Shown here: one piece after another, positions 7,497 to 15,076 of the stretch | Numbering within the stretch: position 1 is the stretch's first letter | Layout of the letters: each line of letters begins with the position of its first letter | Assembly (NCBI GenBank): GCA_046155505.1 | Contig: JBJXFK010000299.1 | Location: forward strand, 1-23,607 | DNA: 23,607 nt | Direction: 5' to 3' | DNA from: JBJXFK01 sp046155505 | GTDB lineage: Bacteria > Planctomycetota > Phycisphaerae > UBA1845 > Fen-1342 | Notes under the pieces: model-generated | Databases searched by the model: none | What the model saw: the letters and a program-made list of their open reading frames with translations, nothing else | Told to the model about the DNA's origin: nothing | Translations under genes and position numbers: made by a program

Positions 7497-8021
7497 TTGA
7501 ACGAGTCCTCGATCCGCGCACTCGTCCTCGACGTTGACGGCGTCCTCACCGACGGTCGTCTCTGGTATGGCCCGCAAGACGAGCCGCTGCGCGCATTTCA
7601 TGTGCACGACGGACTCGCCATCGCTCAATTCATCAAGCTCGGCGGCGTTGTCATCATCCTGACCGCCAAGAGCTCGCAGGCCGTCGCGCGGCGGGCGGTT
7701 GACCTGGGCATCCCACATGTCATTCAGGGAAGCGCCGATAAACTCGCCGATCTGCGGGTGCTACTGGCGAAACTCGGAATTTCGCTCGCCGAAACGGCCA
7801 TGATCGGCGACGATTTGCCGGACCTCGCCGCGATGCGCGCGGTCGGCTGGCCGATCGCGGTCGCAAACGCCGCGGCGGAGATCAAAGCTGTCGCGCGGAT
7901 CGTGACAAACACGCGGGGCGGCAAAGGCGGCGTGCGCGAGGCGCTTGAGACCTTGCTACGCCGCGACGGTCGCTGGCAGCAGGCGGTCGAAAAATACGGA
8001 GGAACGCCGACCGTGCAGTGA
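7497..8021 (+). CDS. kdsC: 3-deoxy-D-manno-octulosonate 8-phosphate phosphatase (KdsC-type HAD)
   Basis: KdsC removes phosphate from KDO-8-phosphate in the cytoplasm, supplying KDO for the LPS inner core. The 174-residue length is typical. Visible motifs are the HAD nucleophile motif LVLDVDGVLTDG (D12, D14), the FHVHDGLAI segment, ILTAKSS in place of the motif-II Thr/Ser region, the conserved lysine in GSADKLADL, and motif III IGDDLPD (D105, D106). Translation starts at TTG 7497 with GAGG 7-8 nt upstream; no ATG is suitably placed. KDO-phosphatase-like HAD enzymes acting on other nonulosonates (NeuC/KdnC-like) cannot be excluded by sequence alone, but the next gene is LptC/LptA-like, as in the kdsC-lptC-lptA order of enterobacteria, which favours KdsC. 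Confidence 0.9.
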   Translation: MNESSIRALVLDVDGVLTDGRLWYGPQDEPLRAFHVHDGLAIAQFIKLGGVVIILTAKSSQAVARRAVDLGIPHVIQGSADKLADLRVLLAKLGISLAETAMIGDDLPDLAAMRAVGWPIAVANAAAEIKAVARIVTNTRGGKGGVREALETLLRRDGRWQQAVEKYGGTPTVQ

Positions 8022-8051
8022 GCGACGCTCGCGGCACGCGGCAAACACCGA

Positions 8052-11000
8052 ATGCTACGAAACGCAGTCCTCGTCATCTCGACGCTCGGCGTGCTGGCCG
8101 TGCTCTATATCGCATACTCGGCGGCGTTCGTGTCGCCAATGCCAAATCTCGACCGGGCCGAGTCGAATTTGCCGACCAGCCGCCCGGTGCAGCCGTCGGA
8201 AGTGATCCGCATTGCCGATGTTGAATTAGCGCCCGGCGAGGCGGTCGCGTTCACGACTTACGACCCCAAGACGGGACGCCCGACCGGTAACGTGCGCTGC
8301 GCGACGTGGAAGCTCATGCCCGGTTCGAAGAACAATGTCGACGTGACCGAGCCGGAAATCTCGATCCTCATGCCGAGCGGCATGATTTGCATCGTGTCGG
8401 CCAAAAAGGGGCAGCTCTATGGCGACCGTGTGAAAAATCGCCAGATGGAGCCGAAGCGTGGCTGGCTCGAGGGCGATGCGACGATTCTCATCGATCGCGA
8501 CACGAGTGCCGATCGCACGCCACTGGAGGAGCGCCCGTGGGATGAAATCACGATTCGCATGGACCGACTGGAGTTTGATTTCGACCAAGGCCGGCTGGAA
8601 ACGACCGGCCCGGCGAGCGTGCAGAGCGACTTCTTCGGCGTCAGTACGGTCGGATTGAAATTTGTCTGGAATCAAGGTGCCAATCGCGTCGATCTGCTCG
8701 AAATGCAGCACGGCGGCGAGTTGACGCTCTACATGCCTGAACGCAGCGCCGCGCCGGCGGCGTCGCAACCTACATCTGACGTTGCTCAGGCGGCGACGAG
8801 TGTGCCGATAATCGCGTCGAAGCCGCGCAAGCAGCGCCGGCCGACGACCTATCTCTGTACGCTCGACGGCGGAATTCTCGCGGATCAATTTGAACGCGGC
8901 CGGCGCAGCGGCGGATTGGAAGCCGAGACGCTGTCGATGCTGTTTGACGTGGGCGCGGGTGTTGATGATCTGTTCGAGGAAACCCGCAAACCGACCCGGG
9001 AACGCAACGACCGCCGACAGGATGCGAATCGCTCGCGGCTCGTCGTTCGGTTTGGCGGGGCGCTGCGACTCAGCCCGATCAACACGCCGTTGAAACTGGA
9101 ACAGGCCCGGCGACAAATTGTCGCCGAGGGGCCCGAGGTCAAGCTCGATCTCGACGATCGCTGCATCGTGGCGTCGAAATTGACGTATCACGACGAAGCA
9201 CAGCGACTGTGGCTGACGCCATTGCCGGGACGTGCGCTGGAAATGCAACTCGGCTCGCAGGGATTGGTGCGCGCTGAATCGCTCTACGCGGATTTGAAAC
9301 AGCGGTTGGTGAAGCTCGTTGGCAATGTGGTGCTCGACACGCGCGACGCGCGCGGCAGCGGGGCGAGCATACGCTGCGACTTGTGGGCCGAATTGCGGCT
9401 GCGCGCGGCGGAGAGCGCGACGGGCGAGCAGCAGCAACAGCGCTCGCCGATGGCCGGCGTGGGTTCGATCGGCGGAATCGGGGCGCTCGAATCTGCGCTG
9501 TTCGTCGGCAGCGCGCACATCGACCTCGACGGGCAGTCGCTGCGAGCGAATCGACTGGAAACATTTTTCCGACCACCGGCGGCGGACGAGCCATTGCAAG
9601 CGAGCCTCGATCTCGCGATCGCCAGTGACGGGGTTGTGCTGAGCGGTGGTGACGGCGGCGCGAGTTGGTCGGAACTCTTGCTCGGGCAGCTTCAGCGTCC
9701 GTTGATTAGCTGGGGGTCGGTGCGACGACAGATCGAAGGCGGTCGCGAACAATCGCTCCGCGCGGCATGGCTGGCGGTGAACTTTGCCCGCGGCAGCGAT
9801 GGCCGCGTGTATGCGAGTGAACTGGACGCGATCGGCCCCGTGCGCATGCGCGACATTCGACAGAACGTGTTGGCGACGGCGCGTTCGATGTTCGCTGTGC
9901 TGCGAGAGGGTGGCCAAATCGACCATGCATTTCTGCGCGGCGACGAGGGTCGATCGGCGCGGCTGCGAGCCGACACGTTTGCGATTCGCGGACGCGAGCT
10001 GCTCTTCCGGCCCGAGACGCAGACGATGTCGGTCGATGGCCCGTCGCTGGTGGACATCACGTCGAATCGGTCGCTGCGCGGCGAGCAGCGCTCGCGACCG
10101 ACGCCGATCCGCGTGCGCAGCGAGCAGCGGATGAGCGTCGATGGACTGGGCAACGAAGTGCTGTTCATCGGCAATGTCGATGCGACCAGCGAGGGCGAGC
10201 GGCTGCAAGGCGAGTCGCTGCGTTTGACGCTGGTCGACGTCGTCGAACCGCCGAAGCGGCCCGGCGCGTTTGCCGTTGCGAACGAATCGTTGAAACGTGT
10301 GTTCACGCCGCGCGAGCAGCGGCCCGCGAAGCCAACGGGCCAGTCGATCGCGTTCGGCGGCTCGCGCACCAATCGCAAGGAAGTGACGACGGCAATCGCG
10401 ACCAACGCATTGGTGAGCAGCGAGGTCTACGTGGCCGGCGATCCGCAGCCGATGCTGCATCAGAGTATCACCGCGCCCGAATTGCACATGAACATGCGCC
10501 AGCGACAGATTCAAACCGTCGGTGCGACTTCGCTGATCATGATCGATCGCCGGACAGACACGGATGTCTCGGCGGCGGCGGCATCGTCCGGACTGCCGTC
10601 AGCGCTGGTCACGCGCGGGGCAAATCAGACGCTCTTGCAGTGTCAGCGGTCGATGACCTATTCGCTCGGCGCGGACGGGCCCGAGCGGCGCGACACGGTA
10701 CTGTTCGACGGCGACGTGGCGCTGAATCACGTTGCGGGGCGCGACATGATCAATCTCGACAAGATGCTGCCGCAGCTTGCGAGCGACCCACCGGCGCTCG
10801 CCAAGCTCAAGAGTCGCAGCACCCAATTGCGTTCGAATCGGCTCGAGTGTGCGTTCAGCTTCGGCGAGGCGACCGGCGAGCGGGCGCGGGCGGCGGGCAT
10901 GCCGGCGGTGCGGCTGAGCTGGCTGGCGGCGAGCGAGAATGTCTACCTGCGTGACAAGCAGGGGCCGTGGATGCGCGAGATTTTCGCGCACCAGCTTGAG

Positions 11001-11189
11001 TTCGATCGACCCAGTTCGAAGATTCGCGTGTTCGGTTCGGAAGACTTGAAGCTCGACGCGCGCGTATATTCGACAAATTCGGAGACCGGCGCATCGGACG
11101 AGCCATTCGTCGGCCGGTCGGCGATCATCGACCTTGAATCGAACGCCCTGCGCACCGGGCCGGCGACCGGCGAGATTCGGCGGAATTGA
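8052..11189 (+). CDS. Giant membrane-anchored LptC/OstA-like protein
   Basis: The product has 1045 residues. An N-terminal hydrophobic anchor (MLRNAVLVISTLGVLAVLYI) is followed at about residues 60-230 by an LptC-like pattern (GWLEGDATILID, then RLETTGPASVQSDFFGVSTVG). A low-complexity linker follows (about 229-263). Several OstA/LptA-like strand units come next: VRAESLYADLKQRLVKLVGN near 406-425, ALFVGSAHIDLDGQSLRANR near 482-502, EVLFIGNVDATSEGERLQGE near 700-720, and DTVLFDGDVALNHVAGR near 881-897. LptC and LptA build the periplasmic bridge that carries LPS to the outer membrane. Typical LptC and LptA are each about 190 residues, so this protein is around five times longer. It starts 30 nt after kdsC and ends 4 nt before the next gene. 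No permease or ATPase lies nearby. The family assignment is by pattern and context and is moderate. Confidence 0.75.
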   Translation: MLRNAVLVISTLGVLAVLYIAYSAAFVSPMPNLDRAESNLPTSRPVQPSEVIRIADVELAPGEAVAFTTYDPKTGRPTGNVRCATWKLMPGSKNNVDVTEPEISILMPSGMICIVSAKKGQLYGDRVKNRQMEPKRGWLEGDATILIDRDTSADRTPLEERPWDEITIRMDRLEFDFDQGRLETTGPASVQSDFFGVSTVGLKFVWNQGANRVDLLEMQHGGELTLYMPERSAAPAASQPTSDVAQAATSVPIIASKPRKQRRPTTYLCTLDGGILADQFERGRRSGGLEAETLSMLFDVGAGVDDLFEETRKPTRERNDRRQDANRSRLVVRFGGALRLSPINTPLKLEQARRQIVAEGPEVKLDLDDRCIVASKLTYHDEAQRLWLTPLPGRALEMQLGSQGLVRAESLYADLKQRLVKLVGNVVLDTRDARGSGASIRCDLWAELRLRAAESATGEQQQQRSPMAGVGSIGGIGALESALFVGSAHIDLDGQSLRANRLETFFRPPAADEPLQASLDLAIASDGVVLSGGDGGASWSELLLGQLQRPLISWGSVRRQIEGGREQSLRAAWLAVNFARGSDGRVYASELDAIGPVRMRDIRQNVLATARSMFAVLREGGQIDHAFLRGDEGRSARLRADTFAIRGRELLFRPETQTMSVDGPSLVDITSNRSLRGEQRSRPTPIRVRSEQRMSVDGLGNEVLFIGNVDATSEGERLQGESLRLTLVDVVEPPKRPGAFAVANESLKRVFTPREQRPAKPTGQSIAFGGSRTNRKEVTTAIATNALVSSEVYVAGDPQPMLHQSITAPELHMNMRQRQIQTVGATSLIMIDRRTDTDVSAAAASSGLPSALVTRGANQTLLQCQRSMTYSLGADGPERRDTVLFDGDVALNHVAGRDMINLDKMLPQLASDPPALAKLKSRSTQLRSNRLECAFSFGEATGERARAAGMPAVRLSWLAASENVYLRDKQGPWMREIFAHQLEFDRPSSKIRVFGSEDLKLDARVYSTNSETGASDEPFVGRSAIIDLESNALRTGPATGEIRRN

Positions 11190-11193
11190 GTCC

Positions 11194-12942
11194 ATGCTGC
11201 GCACACTCTCCGCGATCATCTTGTTGCCCGCTCTCGGCCTCCTTGGCTGGCTCGCGCTGCAGGAGACGACGCCGCGCGCAGATTTCGTTGTCGCTTCCGA
11301 CGAACTGCGATTTCTCGATCCCGCGCGCGTCAGTCATCAGCACGAAATACAAGTTGCGCGCGCGCTCTTCGAGGGGCTCACGCGGCTAAATGATGAAACC
11401 CTGATCCCCGAGCCGGGCCTCGCCGAGCGGTGGGAAGTCGATGCCTCGCAGACGCACTATACATTTCACCTGCGCGACGGCATTCGCTGGAGCAACGGCG
11501 AGCCGATCACGGCTGAGCACTTTCGCTGGTCGTGGCTGCGGGCGATGTTGCCCAGCACGCGGTCGCAGTACATCACCTTCCTCTATGTGATCGACGGGGC
11601 CGAGGCGTACAGCAAGTCTCGCCGAGATAATGATTCCGCCGACGATTTGCCCGAAAGCAGCGTGGGGATCGAAGCACCGGACGATCGCACATTGCGTGTG
11701 CGGCTCGCACAGCCGTGCTCGTATTTTCTCGATCTGGCCGCGTTTCCGACGCTTTGTCCGGTCTATCCGCTGTCCCTTGCAGGCGATGCCGATGGGAAGT
11801 GGAACGATCCGGCGTGGGTTGTTTGCAGCGGGGCGTTCACGCTGGAACGCTGGGACTTCAAGCGCCGCCTGCTGCTTCGCAAGAATCCGCAATACTGGGA
11901 TGCCGCGAGCATCGGCGTCGACTCGATCGAGATGTTGATCGCGATCGACCCGAGCACCATCTTGCTCGCGTATGAAACGGGTCGCATCGATCTATATCGC
12001 GGGCTTGAGCCGGAGATGGCGCGAGCGGTGTTGCAGCAGCAGCGTGAAGGCAAGCGGCATGATTTTGCGCAGGGTGATCGCTTCGCGACGTTTTTCTTTC
12101 GCGTGAACTGCACACGCGAGCCGTTCAAGAATAACGCGAAATTGCGGGCGGCGTTGTCGCTGGCAATCGACAAGCGGGCGATCTGCGACACGGTGCTGGG
12201 ACTAAGCGAGTCGCCGGCGGACACGTTCTTGCCGCCGGGGGCAATTCCGCTGATGCCGCGCAGCGGGCCGGGCGGCGAGACGATCCTGTACGAGCCGCCC
12301 GCGGGCTTGGGGCATGATCTGGATTGGGACGCGCGGCTGGAGCTGGCCCGCACGCTGCTCGACGAAAGCGCCTTCGGCGCGATCGCGGCGACGCGGCCGA
12401 TCGAGATCATGTACGCACCCGATCCGCGCCAGCAGCGCCGCGTGTGCGAAGCGGTGCAGGCAATGTGGGAGCGGAATCTCGGCATACGCGTCGAATTGCG
12501 GCTTCAAGAGCGAAAGGTGCTTAGTCAGCGCGTGCGGGCGCTTGACTATGACCTGGCCACATCTGACTGGTACGGCGACTACATGGACCCGTCGACGTTT
12601 CTCGACATTTTCACGTCCGACAGCGGCAACAACCGCACCGGCTGGTCAAATGCCCGATATGACCAACTGATCCGGGCTGCGGCGATCGAGCCGGGCAATG
12701 CGCGACGGCTGGCCATGTTCACGCAGGCGGAGTCGATCTTGTGCCGGGATGAGTTGCCGATCGTGCCGATTTACTTCAAGCGTGGTAATTTCTTGATGAA
12801 TCCGAAATTCGTCGGTGTGCGGGACAATGTTCTGGATTCGGCGCTGATTCATCGGGCTAGGAGGGGGGCCGAGGGGACTAGGGGCCGAGGGGCCGAGGGG
12901 AGGAGTGAGGATAAATTGTCCAGCGGCCACGGACTAAATTAG
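11194..12942 (+). CDS. OppA/DppA-like ABC transporter substrate-binding protein
   Basis: The product has 582 residues. The ATG at 11194 lies 4 nt after the preceding stop and opens an uncleaved-looking signal or anchor (MLRTLSAIILLPALGLLGWL) with no lipobox. Family 5 motifs are clear: LDPARVSHQHEIQVARALFE near the N-terminus, GLAERWEVDASQTHYTFHLR, DGIRWSNGEPITAEHFRWSW, and, late, DWYGDYMDPSTFLDIFTSDSG followed by NRTGWSNARYDQLI. Such proteins bind peptides or other oligomers outside the membrane. No permease or ATPase genes accompany it; the genes upstream are kdsC and the LptC/OstA-like gene. The last roughly 28 residues (RRGAEGTRGRGAEGRSEDKL...) lie beyond the normal end of the family and are encoded by a G-rich nonamer repeat that has displaced the original stop. 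Confidence 0.92.
   Translation: MLRTLSAIILLPALGLLGWLALQETTPRADFVVASDELRFLDPARVSHQHEIQVARALFEGLTRLNDETLIPEPGLAERWEVDASQTHYTFHLRDGIRWSNGEPITAEHFRWSWLRAMLPSTRSQYITFLYVIDGAEAYSKSRRDNDSADDLPESSVGIEAPDDRTLRVRLAQPCSYFLDLAAFPTLCPVYPLSLAGDADGKWNDPAWVVCSGAFTLERWDFKRRLLLRKNPQYWDAASIGVDSIEMLIAIDPSTILLAYETGRIDLYRGLEPEMARAVLQQQREGKRHDFAQGDRFATFFFRVNCTREPFKNNAKLRAALSLAIDKRAICDTVLGLSESPADTFLPPGAIPLMPRSGPGGETILYEPPAGLGHDLDWDARLELARTLLDESAFGAIAATRPIEIMYAPDPRQQRRVCEAVQAMWERNLGIRVELRLQERKVLSQRVRALDYDLATSDWYGDYMDPSTFLDIFTSDSGNNRTGWSNARYDQLIRAAAIEPGNARRLAMFTQAESILCRDELPIVPIYFKRGNFLMNPKFVGVRDNVLDSALIHRARRGAEGTRGRGAEGRSEDKLSSGHGLN
12861..12910 (+). repeat. G-rich nonamer array with G-quadruplex potential (coding)
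   Basis: Five runs of at least four G are separated by regular 4-nt spacers (GGGGCCGAGGGGACTAGGGG and onward), a perfect G4-N4 quadruplex pattern on the coding strand. It encodes the RGAEGTRGRGAEGR tail of the binding protein. The inverse orientation occurs at 13387-13563. Confidence 0.85.
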
Positions 12943-12997
12943 GAGAGCCATGCGAGCGACAATCTGGAGTTGAGCGGGAATGCACGTTTCCTTGCTG

Positions 12998-13360
12998 TCA
13001 CTTGCACGTCGCTTCGAGCGCCCGAATGAGTGCAGACAAGATTCGCTCAACTTCACGCAGGGTGTCAAGGCACGCACCGATCGACTTTGCGCTGCCGAGT
13101 CGCAGATCACGAGCGAGCATGAGTTGCGTTTCGAGTTCGCATAGCGAGCCGTTCGCCGTCCAGAGAAATCGAACGTAGTCTTTTGTCGTGCCACGGCCAT
13201 ACCCTTCGGCGATATTCGACGGAACCGAAACCGCCGAGCGCCGAATCTGGGCGAGTAAGCCAAATCTCTCATCTGGAGCAAAATCGCGAGTGACCGCATA
13301 GAACTGCTTACATAACTCGTAGGCCTTCTGCCAGGCAATGAGATCCTTGAAGGATTTCAG
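12998..13360 (-). CDS. Four-helix-bundle protein, 23S rRNA intervening-sequence (S23/IVP) family, CTG start
   Basis: My translation gives 120 residues with the family's full pattern: KSFKDLIAWQKAYELCKQF, ERFGLLAQIRRSAVSVPSNI, then AEGYGRGTTKDYVRFL and GSLCELETQLMLARDL. It ends LRALEATCK-type (here ALIRALEATCK) at TGA 12998. The reading frame between the preceding in-frame TGA and the conserved KSFKDL contains no ATG, GTG or TTG. The codon at the family's usual Met position is CTG (13360), with AGGAG about 11 nt upstream; an ATA precedes it. So this is either a CTG-initiated gene or one whose ATG has decayed. The body has no frameshift or stop. Members are small oligomeric proteins of unknown role, found in rRNA intervening sequences and as free-standing genes, and related to the Avd accessory protein of diversity-generating retroelements; no reverse transcriptase is present here. 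Confidence 0.88.
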   Translation of the reverse strand: MKSFKDLIAWQKAYELCKQFYAVTRDFAPDERFGLLAQIRRSAVSVPSNIAEGYGRGTTKDYVRFLWTANGSLCELETQLMLARDLRLGSAKSIGACLDTLREVERILSALIRALEATCK

Positions 13361-13386
13361 TATTGTTCCGGCTCCTACGCACTCTC

Positions 13387-13563
13387 AGTGTCTATTTGCC
13401 TCTTCCCCAACGGCCCCCGCGGCCCCTGCTTCTTCACTCGGCCCCTCGACCCCTTGGCCCCTCGCACCCCTCGGCCCCTCTTCTCACTCGACCCCTCGCC
13501 CCCTTGAACCGTTGGTCCCTGCCTTCTCACTCGGCCCCTTGGCCCCTCGCCCCCTCGACCCCT
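13387..13563 (-). repeat. Long G-rich nonamer array (C-rich on plus) with higher-order structure
   Basis: On the minus strand it reads as runs of GGGG or GGGGG separated by 4-5 nt (YCGA, CCAA, GCGA). The runs are grouped into about three blocks by a recurring spacer, GAGTGAGAAG plus CAGGG. Each block satisfies a G-quadruplex pattern. The first block supplies the C-terminus and the TGA stop of the lipoprotein gene. Confidence 0.85.
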
Positions 13564-14111
13564 GCTTCACGCACTTCCGCGCGCCGTACCAGATCCAGCG
13601 CCGTACTCTCATCTGCGGCGGCCTTCATTCGACCCGTCAATCGAATTTCGCCGAACAGTTCCGGTGCGGTTCCGCTCGTGCGCACCGGCTTGAGCGCCGA
13701 CGATTCCAGCCGCACATCCGCCGGCTTGGCGTGCTCGAATTTCTTGACGAACACAAACCCCGTGCCTTCGTACTCGCTGACGCCGCTTTTGGTCATGACA
13801 ATGAAACGTAGATTCGCATTGATCGTGCCGCTGTCCACCGGCGTCTTGCCGGGCCGCGGCCTCCAAAAGAGACGTGCGTGCAGGTATTGCTCCACAGCCA
13901 CGGGCGGCTCGCCGACGAGGTCGCTGCTGCGGGCGACGATGTGTATGTCTCCGCCGTGCTCCTGTCGCCAGGCACAGTCGCTCGGCGAGAGCTGGAGCGT
14001 CTCGGGGAAGTAGGGGTCTTTGTACGAAACGAGTTGCAGTTCATATCGAGGCGCACAGCCGACCGCGAGACATAGCGACAGTAGTGCTGCCGGAAGCAGG
14101 GCGAATCTCAA
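13527..14111 (-). CDS. Lipoprotein of unknown function with a repeat-derived C-terminus
   Basis: The product has 194 residues. Translation begins at TTG 14111; AGGAG lies about 10 nt upstream, inside the end of the amidohydrolase gene, whose stop is 7 nt away, so the two are probably translationally coupled. The signal peptide ends in a lipobox (LSLCLAVGC, Cys19), predicting attachment to a membrane outside the cytoplasm. The rest is a beta-rich single domain (TINANLRFIVMTKSGVSEYE, GTGFVFVKKFEHAKPADV, FGEIRLTGRMKAAADES). I do not recognise a family. The last 14-16 residues (EVREAGVEGARGQGAE) are translated from the G-rich nonamer array, and the stop codon itself lies in the array spacer. Confidence 0.8.
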   Translation of the reverse strand: MRFALLPAALLSLCLAVGCAPRYELQLVSYKDPYFPETLQLSPSDCAWRQEHGGDIHIVARSSDLVGEPPVAVEQYLHARLFWRPRPGKTPVDSGTINANLRFIVMTKSGVSEYEGTGFVFVKKFEHAKPADVRLESSALKPVRTSGTAPELFGEIRLTGRMKAAADESTALDLVRRAEVREAGVEGARGQGAE

Positions 14112-14118
14112 GGGCGGG

Positions 14119-14994
14119 TTACTCCTCTTCGAACAGCGTGCGGACTTCGGCCGTGCGAATCGCGCCGACCGGCTTTTCGATGCCGAGCAGCGACAGTGCG
14201 TCGCGTTCGACGATGCCGCGCAGTTGCTCGCGCGGGATCGCGGTCAAACTCGTGCCGTGCGCGAAGTGATTGATCGAATAGAGCGTTTCGATGCACGCGG
14301 CGGGCGAGCGATACGGGAAGTCGCTGCCGAAGAGCAGCTTGCTCACCACGCCGAACTCGAGCGCCGAAAGCAGCGCGTTATAGCTGAGCCACGGGCGACG
14401 AAGCAGGCCGGCGACATTCGCAAAAACCTGCGGATGCTTGGCCAGCAGCACGAGCGTTTCATCGACCCACGGATAGCCCATATGGGCGACGACGATGCGC
14501 AGTTGCGGGAACTCGCGCGCGACCTCGTCGAGCAGCATGGGCCGGGCGTATTCCATTTTCGCCGCGGGGTTGTGCATGCTCTGGTCGATGATCACCGGCA
14601 AGCCGCGGCGCGAGCATTCTTCGTACATCTCCATCGCACGCGTGTCGGTCGGGTGATAATTCTGCAGCGGCGGGCAGATGGTGACGCCCTTGAGACTGAG
14701 TTCGTCGTGGGCGATTCGCAACTGATCCTGCCAATCCGCATCGGTCGGGTCGATTCCCGCGAAGCCGATCAGCTTGGCCGCGAAACGCTTCACATGGTCG
14801 GCTACAAAGCGATTGGGAATCTCGGCTTGCAGGTACGAACTCTTGAAGCCGAGGACGAAGGCCCGATCGACCGCATGCACCGCCTCGGTGTGATACGCGG
14901 CGTCGGCTTTGACATCGACGCGAACCATTTCGGCGGCGGCCATCTTGCCGGCCAGCGATTGATCCCAAATCTGCGTGTGGCAGTCAACAATCAT
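14119..14994 (-). CDS. Amidohydrolase-family (Amidohydro_2) metal-dependent hydrolase
   Basis: The product has 291 residues and begins at ATG 14994. The N-terminal strand MIVDCHTQIWD corresponds to the DxHxH metal motif of the ACMSD/amidohydrolase-2 group, but the second histidine is glutamine (H6, Q8). Further TIM-barrel landmarks are LKGVTICPPLQNYHPTD, LPVIIDQSMHNP, LRIVVAHMGYPWVDE (metal-type His) and LLFGSDFPYRSPAA (the conserved Asp). The family includes decarboxylases and hydrolases on cyclic or aromatic acids. The substrate cannot be told, and the H-to-Q change may alter metal content. The gene is divergent from the RHS gene and directly upstream of the lipoprotein gene. Confidence 0.87.
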   Translation of the reverse strand: MIVDCHTQIWDQSLAGKMAAAEMVRVDVKADAAYHTEAVHAVDRAFVLGFKSSYLQAEIPNRFVADHVKRFAAKLIGFAGIDPTDADWQDQLRIAHDELSLKGVTICPPLQNYHPTDTRAMEMYEECSRRGLPVIIDQSMHNPAAKMEYARPMLLDEVAREFPQLRIVVAHMGYPWVDETLVLLAKHPQVFANVAGLLRRPWLSYNALLSALEFGVVSKLLFGSDFPYRSPAACIETLYSINHFAHGTSLTAIPREQLRGIVERDALSLLGIEKPVGAIRTAEVRTLFEEE

Positions 14995-15076
14995 GCTGAG
15001 ATGCGCTCATCAGGGCTGGTGCGATGCAAACCCGGCGGCGACCCCGCCTCGCACCTGTCTGCCTGAGGCAAACCCT

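Noticed and set aside
6878..7549. 223-codon open frame on the minus strand across the kdsC upstream gap
   Set aside because: It translates repeat arrays (for example CSSCSSCSS), overlaps the start of kdsC and has no protein-like pattern.
8226..10514. 762-codon open frame on the minus strand
   Set aside because: It is antisense to the LptC/OstA-like gene in high-GC DNA; its product is Arg/His/Gln-rich with no domain, while the plus-strand product has an anchor and family patterns.
12934..13338. 134-codon minus-strand open frame with an ATG-like start
   Set aside because: It is out of frame with the clearly recognisable S23/IVP-family sequence at 12998-13360 on the same strand.
12998..13360. 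Diversity-generating retroelement, suggested by the Avd-related fold and an FGE/C-lectin-type protein at 21.7 kb
   Set aside because: No reverse transcriptase, template repeat or variable repeat was seen, and the two genes are 8 kb apart.
13387..13563. CRISPR-like appearance of regularly spaced repeats
   Set aside because: Units are about 9 bp and degenerate, spacers are themselves repeated, and there are no cas genes.
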